11,199 bases of DNA from Thermoprotei archaeon (GTDB lineage: Archaea > Thermoproteota > Thermoprotei_A > Sulfolobales > Ignisphaeraceae). Position 1 is the first letter of the stretch. Each line of letters opens with the position of its first letter. Below are positions 5,611 to 11,037 of this stretch, piece after piece. A program made the position numbers and the translations under genes. The notes beneath the pieces were generated by a model. It worked only from the letters and a program-made list of their open reading frames with translations, searched no databases and was not told where the DNA came from. The stretch is from assembly GCA_003661865.1 (NCBI GenBank), contig QMWY01000020.1:1-11199 (forward strand), written 5' to 3'.

Positions 5611-5612
5611 CC

Positions 5613-5903
5613 GTGAGCGAGGAGTACCTGGAGCTCACCTTCGAGGAGCCCGGCGCGGGCACCAGGGAGTGCGTGCAGGACATAGCCGAGCTGGTCGAGA
5701 AGTTCAGGAGGGACATCGAGGACTACGTGGAGAGGGGCGCCAGGACGCCCATAGAGCTGGCCGACGACTACGCCAGCAGGCTAGACCCGTGCACCAGGAA
5801 GGTGTACGAGAGCGTCAGGAGGCTGACACCGACGGAGAGGGTGCTGATAGAGCACGGATTGAAGAACTGGTGGTACACGATATACTGGACGACCAACAAG
5901 TAG
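5613..5903 (+). CDS. Hypothetical acidic helical protein (96 aa)
   Basis: I start this gene at GTG 5613, two bases after the upstream stop and with GGGGG about 10 bases before it. The frame stays open upstream to 5472, but that stretch is Gly/Ala/Arg-rich out-of-frame translation of the previous gene, not real protein. The N-terminus is acidic (SEEYLELTFEEPGAG). Helices follow over residues 20-43 (VQDIAELVEKFRRDIEDYVE), 48-72 and 75-87. The C-terminus is aromatic (NWWYTIYWTTNK). It belongs to the operon running from 3593. No family is recognised. Confidence 0.7.
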   Translation: MSEEYLELTFEEPGAGTRECVQDIAELVEKFRRDIEDYVERGARTPIELADDYASRLDPCTRKVYESVRRLTPTERVLIEHGLKNWWYTIYWTTNK

Positions 5904-5918
5904 GATGGGTGGCCAGCT

Positions 5919-6152
5919 GTGGTGATCCTCTACATGTGCAGGGGCTGTAAGAGGATAATCCACGCCTGGGCGAGGCCCAGGGAGGGGGAGCTGTCACCAC
6001 CCACGCCGAGCGAGGTGATCAAGAGGTTCAAGGGCAGGTGCCCGTACTGCGGGAGGCAGCTGCAGAGGCCGAGGCTGGAGGATGTTACCATTCGCTACCC
6101 CCACAACGACTTCCCAGCGGAGAAGGGTAGAGTCGTCGTAAAGGTGCTGTAG
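5919..6152 (+). CDS. Zinc-ribbon-like protein (77 aa)
   Basis: Two CxxC pairs, C7/C10 (CRGC) and C41/C44 (CPYC, followed by GR), are the usual ligands of a zinc ribbon, with a linker of about 30 residues containing a Pro-rich loop and a short helix (SEVIKRFK). The N-terminal VILYMC strand and the GRQL strand after the second pair suit the fold. After the ribbon, a basic segment and a final strand (GRVVVKVL) follow. The start is uncertain: GTG 5919, GTG 5922 and ATG 5934 are in frame, and GGGTGG at 5907-5912 favours the first two. Zinc ribbons of this size are often transcription- or translation-related nucleic-acid binders, but the exact role is not visible. Confidence 0.75.
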   Translation: MVILYMCRGCKRIIHAWARPREGELSPPTPSEVIKRFKGRCPYCGRQLQRPRLEDVTIRYPHNDFPAEKGRVVVKVL

Positions 6153-6171
6153 CGGTGGGGGGTGGCCGGGA

Positions 6172-6903
6172 GTGGCCAAGCGGGTTGAGCCCAAGAGGTT
6201 CACGCTGAGGGAGAGGGACAAGGCGCTGCTGAGGCTGGCGACGCTGCTGCTCAGGAGCGAGAACTACAGGCTCGGGGTGAGCAGCGACGCGATAGTGATG
6301 TTCGACGTTGACTTCACCCGCTCCAGGATATGCAGGGCGTGGTGGAGGCTGATAGCCGAGTGGCTCGCAAACGTGTACAGGGCGCCGGTGGCGGTGCTCA
6401 GAACCGAGAGGGGCAGGCACCTGATACTCCTCAGGGAGCTGCCCAACAAGCGGGTCGAGCTGGCCAGGCTGAGGGCCAGGCTCAAGCGGCTGGAGGAGGA
6501 GGTGGAGGAGACCTGGGGGCTGATAAACTCCTGGAAGGTCGAGCTACGCTACCCGGCCAGGAGGGAGGAGGCGTACGAGAGGATAGGCGAGCTGTTCGCC
6601 AAGCTCAACGAGCTGAAGGCGAAGCTGAGGGAGACCAAGCGCGAGCTGAGGAGGATCGAGGAGTGGATGCTGCCGGTGCAGTTCTGGGACAACGCCTACG
6701 AGTACGCCATGGACTGCATAAGGAGGCGGAGGCGCGGCGAGAAGCTGCTCTACCCCCACGAGTGGGCCATGGCGGTGTGCCTCGACGACCAGCACGTGGA
6801 GCTGACGCTCAAGCGGAAGTACACGACGCTGAGGATATCGGCTAAGCCCTGCAAGAACCCCGACATCGAGTTCCTCAGGATCATAGAGCCGGAGAAGAAG
6901 TAA
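6172..6903 (+). CDS. Putative archaeo-eukaryotic-primase-like protein with coiled-coil insert (243 aa)
   Basis: I tentatively assign this to the AEP primase superfamily, enzymes that make primers for DNA synthesis. The N-terminal part has IVMFDVDF (D45, D47) like the AEP metal-binding DxD motif, then a helix, then AVLRTERGRHLILL (H83) like the second motif around the RGxHL core. A long charged coiled coil fills residues about 90-168 and replaces the middle of the usual fold. The C-terminal part has VCLDDQHVEL (D205, D206), a candidate third acidic motif, and TTLRISAKP (residues 218-226), which resembles conserved C-terminal motifs of archaeal primases. The protein is shorter than PriS and lacks an obvious zinc knuckle. 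It lies in the same operon as the AAA+ ATPase, which supports a replication role. The start is GTG 6172 after GGTGGGGGGTGG. Alternatives are a coiled-coil structural protein. Confidence 0.65.
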   Translation: MAKRVEPKRFTLRERDKALLRLATLLLRSENYRLGVSSDAIVMFDVDFTRSRICRAWWRLIAEWLANVYRAPVAVLRTERGRHLILLRELPNKRVELARLRARLKRLEEEVEETWGLINSWKVELRYPARREEAYERIGELFAKLNELKAKLRETKRELRRIEEWMLPVQFWDNAYEYAMDCIRRRRRGEKLLYPHEWAMAVCLDDQHVELTLKRKYTTLRISAKPCKNPDIEFLRIIEPEKK

Positions 6904-6908
6904 ACCCC

Positions 6909-6941
6909 TTTTTTTATCCCTGTTGGACGGGGGTGGAAGCC
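6909..6941 (+). promoter_or_regulatory. Intergenic T-run / hairpin / CGGGGG leader element, copy 7
   Basis: T7 at 6909-6915 begins six bases after the upstream stop. ATCCCTG (6916-6922) pairs with CGGGGGT (6928-6934), loop TTGGA, with two U-G pairs. CGGGGG is followed by exactly 8 bases and GTG 6942, and 26 bases separate the last T from the GTG. An in-frame GTG at 6933 lies inside the hairpin and is rejected as the start on this spacing. Confidence 0.75.
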
Positions 6942-7127
6942 GTGGTAGACCTGGACGCGCTTGAAAAGACCCTCAGGTCGAAGCTCGAGAGGATAGCCTC
7001 CAGGCACGGGCTGAACCCACGCGCGGTAGAGCTGGCCGCGCTGAAGGAGTTCCTGATAATGCTGGAGATGGCCGAGAGAGCCAGGCACGACGTGCGCGTC
7101 ATAGTCGAGGAGACGCTGGAGCTCTAG
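6942..7127 (+). CDS. Hypothetical helical protein (61 aa)
   Basis: This is a small, highly helical, charged protein I do not recognise. Start GTG 6942 is chosen from the fixed 8-base spacing to CGGGGG. Helices: residues 3-20 (LDALEKTLRSKLERIASR) and 25-45 (AVELAALKEFLIMLEMAERAR), then a short segment DVRVIVEETLEL. The helix-turn HGLNPRAVEL between the first two helices looks a little like a helix-turn-helix, but the evidence is weak. It leads the block with the ribbon-helix-helix protein and the Cas4-like nuclease. An antitoxin-like or regulatory partner for the following gene is conceivable but not shown. Confidence 0.7.
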   Translation: MVDLDALEKTLRSKLERIASRHGLNPRAVELAALKEFLIMLEMAERARHDVRVIVEETLEL

Positions 7128-7139
7128 CGGTGACCCGCG

Positions 7140-7355
7140 GTGGCCGGGGCCAGGGTGGTCACGGTCAGGTTCGCCGAGGAGGAGCTGGAGGAGATAGACA
7201 GGTTCTGGCAGGTCAGGGGCTTCGCGAGCAGGGCGGAGCTCATAAGAGCCGCGGTGAGGGAGTACATAAGGAGGCACAGCTGGAGGAGCAGCTACCCCAG
7301 GTCGAGGAGGCCCAGAGTAGTGGAGACGGGGATGATCCGCGTGGAGGCGTGGTGA
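7140..7355 (+). CDS. Ribbon-helix-helix (CopG/Arc-type) DNA-binding protein (71 aa)
   Basis: This is a transcription-regulator-like protein that would act as a dimer on DNA. ARVVTVRF (residues 4-11) is the strand that pairs in the dimer and enters the major groove. EEELEEIDRFWQVRG (13-27) is helix A, FASRAELIRAAVREYIRRH (28-46) the turn and helix B. This length and order are typical of the family. The remaining 25 residues are an Arg-rich tail (SWRSSYPRSRRPR) ending in a short hydrophobic strand, which may add DNA contacts. GTG 7140 follows GCGGTGA at good spacing, 12 bases after the previous stop. Its targets are not known; the repeated T-run/hairpin elements in this window are obvious candidates to test. 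Confidence 0.9.
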   Translation: MAGARVVTVRFAEEELEEIDRFWQVRGFASRAELIRAAVREYIRRHSWRSSYPRSRRPRVVETGMIRVEAW

Positions 7356-7380
7356 CGGGCACCGGGGAGGGCGGTGGGGC

Positions 7381-7992
7381 GTGACGCCCGAGGAGCTGAG
7401 GAGGGCCGTTGAGAGGGCGCTGCGAGAGTACCCCTACGCCTACCCGGACATCATACACGTGACTGATGCGTGTAACCCGTGCCTCAGGCAGGCGTACTAC
7501 AAGCGCGTGTACGGTAGCATCAAGAGGCCCGCGATGATAGAGGGCTCACGGGTGCACGAGGAGCTCCTGGACAGGCTAGCATACGAGCTGAACTGCACCG
7601 AGGAGATCAGCACCGTGTACTACTACCAGTACGGTGGCTCGCTGATAGCCATTGAGGGCGTGGCTGACCTGCTCTGCGACGGCTACATAGTCGAGCTTAA
7701 AACGTCTAGGAGGGGTTACATCAAGGACTCATGGGTAATGCAGTTGAACGCCTACATGAAGATGTTCAACGTCGATAAGGGCTTCATAGTGCTCATACAC
7801 GGGGACAGGGAGTCGAGGATAGAGGTCAGGGAGTACCAGTTCAGCGGCGAGCTGTGGGACGATTTCCTGGACAGAGTGATAAGGCTGCACATAGCGTTGA
7901 AGAACCAAGAGCCACCGGTCGAGAGGAACGAGAAGCTCTGCCCCTACTGCGAGTACAAGAACCTCTGCAGACCCGAGAAGAGGCTAGCCTAA
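7381..7992 (+). CDS. Cas4-like PD-(D/E)XK nuclease with Fe-S cluster cysteines (203 aa)
   Basis: This is a RecB-family nuclease of the Cas4/Dna2 type, expected to cut or resect single-stranded DNA ends. The key residues are all present: C31 near the N-terminus, H59 in GSRVHEEL, D96 in GVADLL, E105 and K107 in VELKTS, Q121 and Y125 in the QxxxY motif, and C187, C190, C196 in the C-terminal CPYCEYKNLC. The four cysteines would hold a 4Fe-4S cluster, and the spacing and length are close to those of archaeal Cas4 proteins. An extra C34 makes a C-x2-C pair at the N-terminus. No other cas gene and no CRISPR array is in the window, so this is a stand-alone viral type, probably used in replication or recombination or against host defence. 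It is the last gene of the plus-strand set; start GTG 7381 follows GGTGGGG. Confidence 0.9.
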   Translation: MTPEELRRAVERALREYPYAYPDIIHVTDACNPCLRQAYYKRVYGSIKRPAMIEGSRVHEELLDRLAYELNCTEEISTVYYYQYGGSLIAIEGVADLLCDGYIVELKTSRRGYIKDSWVMQLNAYMKMFNVDKGFIVLIHGDRESRIEVREYQFSGELWDDFLDRVIRLHIALKNQEPPVERNEKLCPYCEYKNLCRPEKRLA

Positions 7993-8465
7993 CCACTTAT
8001 TTTTTTCGCGAGTGCTATGATGTTGTCCCCCTCTGGGCAGTACCTCTCCATTCTAAGCACCCTGAACCCGTGCCTCGCCAGCGCTCGTCTTAGTAGCTCC
8101 TCGGTGTAGCAGTGCACGTGCTGTGGATCCGCGTGGACAGCGTATCCCTGCGTGTACACTGTTGAGAGCACCAGGTAGCCATTCTTTCTCAAGACCCTGT
8201 GCACCTCCTCTAGCACTAGGCCGTACTTGGTGGTGTGCTCCAGCACGTCGTAGGCTATGACCGCTCCAAACGACCCGTCCCTGAAGGGGAGGAGGTGGAA
8301 GTCTGCTACCAGGTCAGCGCTCCTGCGCTCAATGTCAAAGCCGATTTCAACCCTGCACAAGTCACTGAACCTCAGGTCCCCGCACCTGACGTTCAGGCAC
8401 GCGTCCCTGAACGCCGGTGGAATCATCTCAACGTACTCGCGCTTCTTCTCAGCCGATGGATTCAC
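7989..8465 (-). CDS. SAM-dependent methyltransferase, class I, with weak motif I (158 aa)
   Basis: This protein is predicted to transfer a methyl group from S-adenosylmethionine; the substrate is unknown, probably a sugar or lipid given the neighbours. GFDIERRSADLVADFHLLPF (residues 42-61) carries the acidic residue after strand 2 (D44) and the D55 that binds near the adenine. GSFGAVIAYDVLEHT (64-78) is motif IV, and HRVLRKNGYLVLSTVY is the typical helix-Gly-strand after it. The usual glycine-rich motif I is replaced by VRCGDLRFSDL (26-36), so cofactor binding is uncertain. At 158 aa it is short for the Methyltransf_11 type. GTG 8465 overlaps the upstream gene by 17 bases; ATG at codon 14 is an alternative. 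The stop overlaps the stop of the convergent Cas4-like gene. Confidence 0.8.
   Translation of the reverse strand: MNPSAEKKREYVEMIPPAFRDACLNVRCGDLRFSDLCRVEIGFDIERRSADLVADFHLLPFRDGSFGAVIAYDVLEHTTKYGLVLEEVHRVLRKNGYLVLSTVYTQGYAVHADPQHVHCYTEELLRRALARHGFRVLRMERYCPEGDNIIALAKKISG
8000..8006 (+). terminator. T7 terminator after the plus-strand gene set
   Basis: Seven T residues preceded by CACTTA lie eight bases after the stop of the Cas4-like gene, the usual form of an archaeal T-run terminator. No hairpin or G-rich motif follows, unlike the seven leader elements upstream. It lies within the 3' coding end of the minus-strand methyltransferase gene. Confidence 0.7.
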
Positions 8466-9138
8466 TCCTCACCACCAGGAAGGGCACTATTCTGAGCCTC
8501 TCATCATAAGAGCCGCAGGGGTGGTCGTAGACCCCGTTCTCGCCCAGCAGCTCGCCGTGGTCGCTGGTCACGTACACGTTTCTGTGCGGCATCCTCTCCA
8601 CGAGCTCCCTGACGTACTGTAGCACCAGCCTCGCGTTCCCCTCGTACGCCCTCTCCACGTACGTTCGTGATAGCCTGCCCCTGCGCACAGCGTCCGTTAT
8701 CTGCTTCTCGTTCATGAGCAGCCTGGGCTCGCCTATCAGCGGGGCGTGGGGCTGGAGGTAGTGGACTATCATCCTCGGGTAGGCGTTCTCCAGCGCGCGC
8801 TTGTTCACGCTTGACGGGTGCACTGTTCCAAGCTCGTCGTCCCAGTCATCGGCGAAGACGTTTACAGTCCTCTTGAAGTGCCTGTCGGCGCTGAAGCTGC
8901 CATGCCTGGTCTTGGCCTCGAAGCCGGCCAGGCAGAAGCCGCACGCCGAGACGTAGACCAAGTCGTAGAACCCCGTGAACGTGTTCCTGAGCCACTCTAT
9001 GGTGCAGCTCCCGCTGCTCCACACCTTGTACAGCGTCCCGTCCAGGTAGTCCCTGTAGATCCTCTCGAACACGTCGTACCTCATCGCGTCGAGCACTATT
9101 AGCAGGAACTCCCTCTGCCTCAGCACCAGGCCTATCAC
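8449..9138 (-). CDS. Alkaline-phosphatase/sulfatase-superfamily protein (229 aa)
   Basis: This is a member of the metal-dependent phosphatase/sulfatase fold. LLIVLDAMRYD (residues 12-22, D17) is the first metal site, WSSGSCTIEW (40-49) should hold the nucleophile (S44, C45 or T46), and VTSDHGELLGENG (190-202; D193, H194) plus H206 complete the second metal set. The ending YDERLRIVPFLVV is also typical. The family includes sulfatases, phosphoglycerol transferases and phosphonate hydrolases; which reaction applies here cannot be read. It is about half the usual length of sulfatases, and I see no signal peptide or membrane segment, so it should act in the cytoplasm. I place the start at GTG 9138, three bases after the glycosyltransferase stop, with GGTGA upstream; the frame is open to 9210, but that part overlaps the previous gene. 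It is coupled with a glycosyltransferase and a methyltransferase. Confidence 0.85.
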   Translation of the reverse strand: MIGLVLRQREFLLIVLDAMRYDVFERIYRDYLDGTLYKVWSSGSCTIEWLRNTFTGFYDLVYVSACGFCLAGFEAKTRHGSFSADRHFKRTVNVFADDWDDELGTVHPSSVNKRALENAYPRMIVHYLQPHAPLIGEPRLLMNEKQITDAVRRGRLSRTYVERAYEGNARLVLQYVRELVERMPHRNVYVTSDHGELLGENGVYDHPCGSYDERLRIVPFLVVRSESIG

Positions 9139-9140
9139 GG

Positions 9141-10103
9141 CTACGTCACCAGGTCTAGGAACTGGGTGTAGACTCTGCGGATATCGTACCTCAGCGCGTG
9201 CTCTATGCACTTGGCGCTCAGCTCCTCGTACTCTCTATCACTCATGCCCAGCGCCCTCCTTATCACCCTGGCCATGTCGGCCGGCCGGTACTCGTGGTGC
9301 TCTATGTCGAGCCATCCCCCCCAGTTCTCGTACCACACCCTGCCCGTGACGGGCACCCAGAGCGTGAATGGTAGTAGGAACTCCGTTAGTGGTGGGTACC
9401 TCGGGGCTATCACCGGGGTGCCCATCGCGCAGGCCTCCAGTGGTGTTATCCCGAAGCCCTCCGCGTCGCTCAGGTTGAGGTAGAACGCGGAGTCCCTGTA
9501 GAGCTTCAGCACCTTCCAGTCCGGCACGTGGGCGTCGTGGTACTCCTTTGTTGACACGACGCTGAAGTACTTGAGGTAGGGGTTGTTGCCCGTCGTTATC
9601 AGGTAGGGCCTGACTCCCGCCATCCTGACCGCCTCCACGCCGTACCTCGGGTACTTTCTCTGGAGGTAGCCCGCTATGTAGCCGAGCGTCCCGGTGTTCC
9701 TCCTCTTAACGTCGCCGTATACTTCCACTCCGTGGGGTATCACCTTCTCGACCCTGAACCCGCACTGCTCCAGCTTCCTCTTCACGTAGTGCGAGGGCGT
9801 GACTATTACGCCGTCGTGCAGCCACTGGATGTGCCTTAAGTGGCTCTCCCTGACGTTGCCCTCGACGGTCATGTAGAATATGAAGCCCCTGATGTTGTGG
9901 TTGGTCTTCAGTGCATCGTATATCCGCTTCTCCCAGAAGTGCGGGTTGCCGACGATGATGGCGTAGCCGCGTGGGACGTTTGGGTTGAAGAACCCGTGGT
10001 AGAGCTTGCACTTGACGTGCTCCCTGAGCACCCTGTACAGCTGCCGGGCGACCTTCTTTATCGAGTACGCCCCGCTGGAGAAGATGGAGACCTCTACGGG
10101 CAT
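9141..10103 (-). CDS. Glycosyltransferase, GT-B fold, GT4-type (320 aa)
   Basis: This enzyme should transfer a sugar from a nucleotide sugar to an acceptor. The C-terminal donor-binding part is clear: LYRDSAFYLNLSDAEGFGITPLEACAMGTPVIAP (cited in two pieces here: the stretch to EGFG, then ITPLEACAMGTPVIAP) contains the E215-x7-E223 motif of GT4 enzymes. The N-terminal part has the usual hydrophobic strands (VEVSIFSSGAYS, YAIIVGNP, GVIVTPSHYVK) and the linker VIPHGVEVYGDV. No membrane segment is seen. ATG 10103 is the likely start; no strong ribosome site is present, and ATGs at 10110 and 10113 are out of frame. It opens a three-gene minus-strand cassette. In an archaeal virus such enzymes may glycosylate virion proteins or alter host surface sugars; that role is inference. 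Confidence 0.9.
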   Translation of the reverse strand: MPVEVSIFSSGAYSIKKVARQLYRVLREHVKCKLYHGFFNPNVPRGYAIIVGNPHFWEKRIYDALKTNHNIRGFIFYMTVEGNVRESHLRHIQWLHDGVIVTPSHYVKRKLEQCGFRVEKVIPHGVEVYGDVKRRNTGTLGYIAGYLQRKYPRYGVEAVRMAGVRPYLITTGNNPYLKYFSVVSTKEYHDAHVPDWKVLKLYRDSAFYLNLSDAEGFGITPLEACAMGTPVIAPRYPPLTEFLLPFTLWVPVTGRVWYENWGGWLDIEHHEYRPADMARVIRRALGMSDREYEELSAKCIEHALRYDIRRVYTQFLDLVT

Positions 10104-10136
10104 GGCTCATCATGAGTGATTACGGGGGGTGGGGTG

Positions 10137-10142
10137 AAAAAA
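10137..10142 (-). terminator. T6 terminator of the virion gene set (minus strand)
   Basis: Read on the minus strand, CCC then six T residues lie nine bases after the TAG of the structural gene. The next gene, the glycosyltransferase, starts 33 bases beyond, after a C-rich stretch (CACCCCACCCCCC). As with the plus-strand elements, the T run may also serve as the T-rich promoter box of the following gene. Confidence 0.55.
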
Positions 10143-10150
10143 GGGTTGCG

Positions 10151-10756
10151 CTACGTGGTGACCTTGGGCTTTATCCTCCAGGTCAGCGTGGCATCGGCTG
10201 GCACCGTGAAGCCGCCGCTTATAACGTCTCTCAGCAGGAGCACCGCGTACTCGGTGGTGTAACTGTATAGTCTAGCATACAGTCCCACCTCGTATATCAC
10301 TATGTCCCTGCCCGCAACGTTGTCGGTCTTCCTCTCAAGCGTGAAGTACGAGGTGCCCTCCTCGACGGCTGGCTCCGCGGCCGTCATCGCGTGCTTCGCC
10401 AGCTCCGACTCGGTGTACGGGGAGACTAGGTCGTAGTCCGTCGGGGTCGGCGACGAGCTGTCGGCTCCCCACATTATACCGTATACCTCCCCGGCTCCCC
10501 CCATGAGGTAGATGTTCTTGAGCTCGTCCGGGGTGAACGTCACGTAGCTTCCACCGCTCACGCGGAGGTCGGCGCTGTTGTTGGTTAGCACGCCGTAGAG
10601 CCAGGCTATGAAGTTGTAGAGCCACGACCTCGCCCTGAACCTCAGCACGTTTATTACTCTCCCCTTCTTATCCGTGACTATCGCCTCGTGCTCCACCTCG
10701 GTAACCATTATGTGCTTGAGTACATCATTCTTGCTCATGCTGTCACCGTTATGCAT
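10151..10756 (-). CDS. Putative virion structural protein, VGLYA-type beta domain (201 aa)
   Basis: I read this as a virion surface or tail-associated protein, from pattern only. The order is: basic N-terminal part (residues about 15-50), a helix SWLYNFIAWLYGVL, a loop YGIMWGADSSSPTPTDYDL (Ser/Thr/Pro-rich, around residues 93-111), and a C-terminal beta domain with VIYEVGLYARLY (VGLYA at 157-161), VLLLRDVI and VPADATLTWRIKP. The run 'G...PTPTDYxL ... EVGLYA ... LLRDV ... VPAxATLTW' recurs in many uncharacterised phage and archaeal virus proteins, usually near structural genes. There is no signal peptide. ATG 10756 follows AAAGGAGGAC at good spacing; ATG at codon 7 is an alternative. It is the last of three minus-strand genes at the right end, followed by a T6 run. 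Confidence 0.75.
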   Translation of the reverse strand: MHNGDSMSKNDVLKHIMVTEVEHEAIVTDKKGRVINVLRFRARSWLYNFIAWLYGVLTNNSADLRVSGGSYVTFTPDELKNIYLMGGAGEVYGIMWGADSSSPTPTDYDLVSPYTESELAKHAMTAAEPAVEEGTSYFTLERKTDNVAGRDIVIYEVGLYARLYSYTTEYAVLLLRDVISGGFTVPADATLTWRIKPKVTT

Positions 10757-10770
10757 TATGCAGTCCTCCT

Positions 10771-11037
10771 TTATTTCAGTTTCCCATAAACATCTGTGAT
10801 CGTTGCCGTCACCTTTCCAACAATTTTTCCATTCATCTTCACGTCACCCGTGGCCGTGATTGTCCTGGTGCCACCGGTGCCGCTCACCACGTAGTCGTCG
10901 TACTCGAGGGTGCCGGTTCCAACCGTGTAGCCGTTCAGCTTCACGTCTATCTTCACCACCCTGTGCCTCACTAGCTCGCTGTGGCCATCGTATGCCCCGT
11001 CAATGTACGTCCCGGTTACCCTTCCAACCACGCTCAC
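10771..11037 (-). CDS. Small Gly/Thr-rich beta protein, likely virion component (88 aa)
   Basis: This protein is unrecognised and almost purely beta: short alternating strands rich in Gly, Thr and Val (VGRVTGTYIDGAYDG, VVKIDVKLNGYTVGTGTLEYDD, TRTITATGDVKM, IVGKVTATITDVYG). The segment GTxxDGxYDG and the later GTxEYDDYVV look like an internal repeat, as do VKLNG and VKMNG. Such proteins can form a beta sandwich or fibre. The GTG at 11037 directly follows the TAA (11040-11038) of the upstream gene, so the two are coupled. Its 3' quarter is clearly more AT-rich than its neighbours. Only 14 bases separate its stop from the next ATG, and these carry part of that gene's GGAGGA ribosome site. Confidence 0.75.
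   Translation of the reverse strand: MSVVGRVTGTYIDGAYDGHSELVRHRVVKIDVKLNGYTVGTGTLEYDDYVVSGTGGTRTITATGDVKMNGKIVGKVTATITDVYGKLK

Noticed and set aside
5472..5612. N-terminal extension of the 96-aa protein
   Set aside because: It is a Gly/Ala/Arg-rich out-of-frame copy of the previous gene; GTG 5613 with GGGGG upstream is the better start.
751..6941. Reading the repeated GC-rich intergenic elements as a CRISPR array or mobile element ends
   Set aside because: Copies are hundreds to thousands of bases apart, separated by genes, placed at start codons, and have no target-site duplications or spacers.
9139..9210. N-terminal extension of the sulfatase-superfamily protein to 9210
   Set aside because: It overlaps the glycosyltransferase 3' end, and the family's first motif begins only about 11 residues after GTG 9138, which has a GGTGA site.
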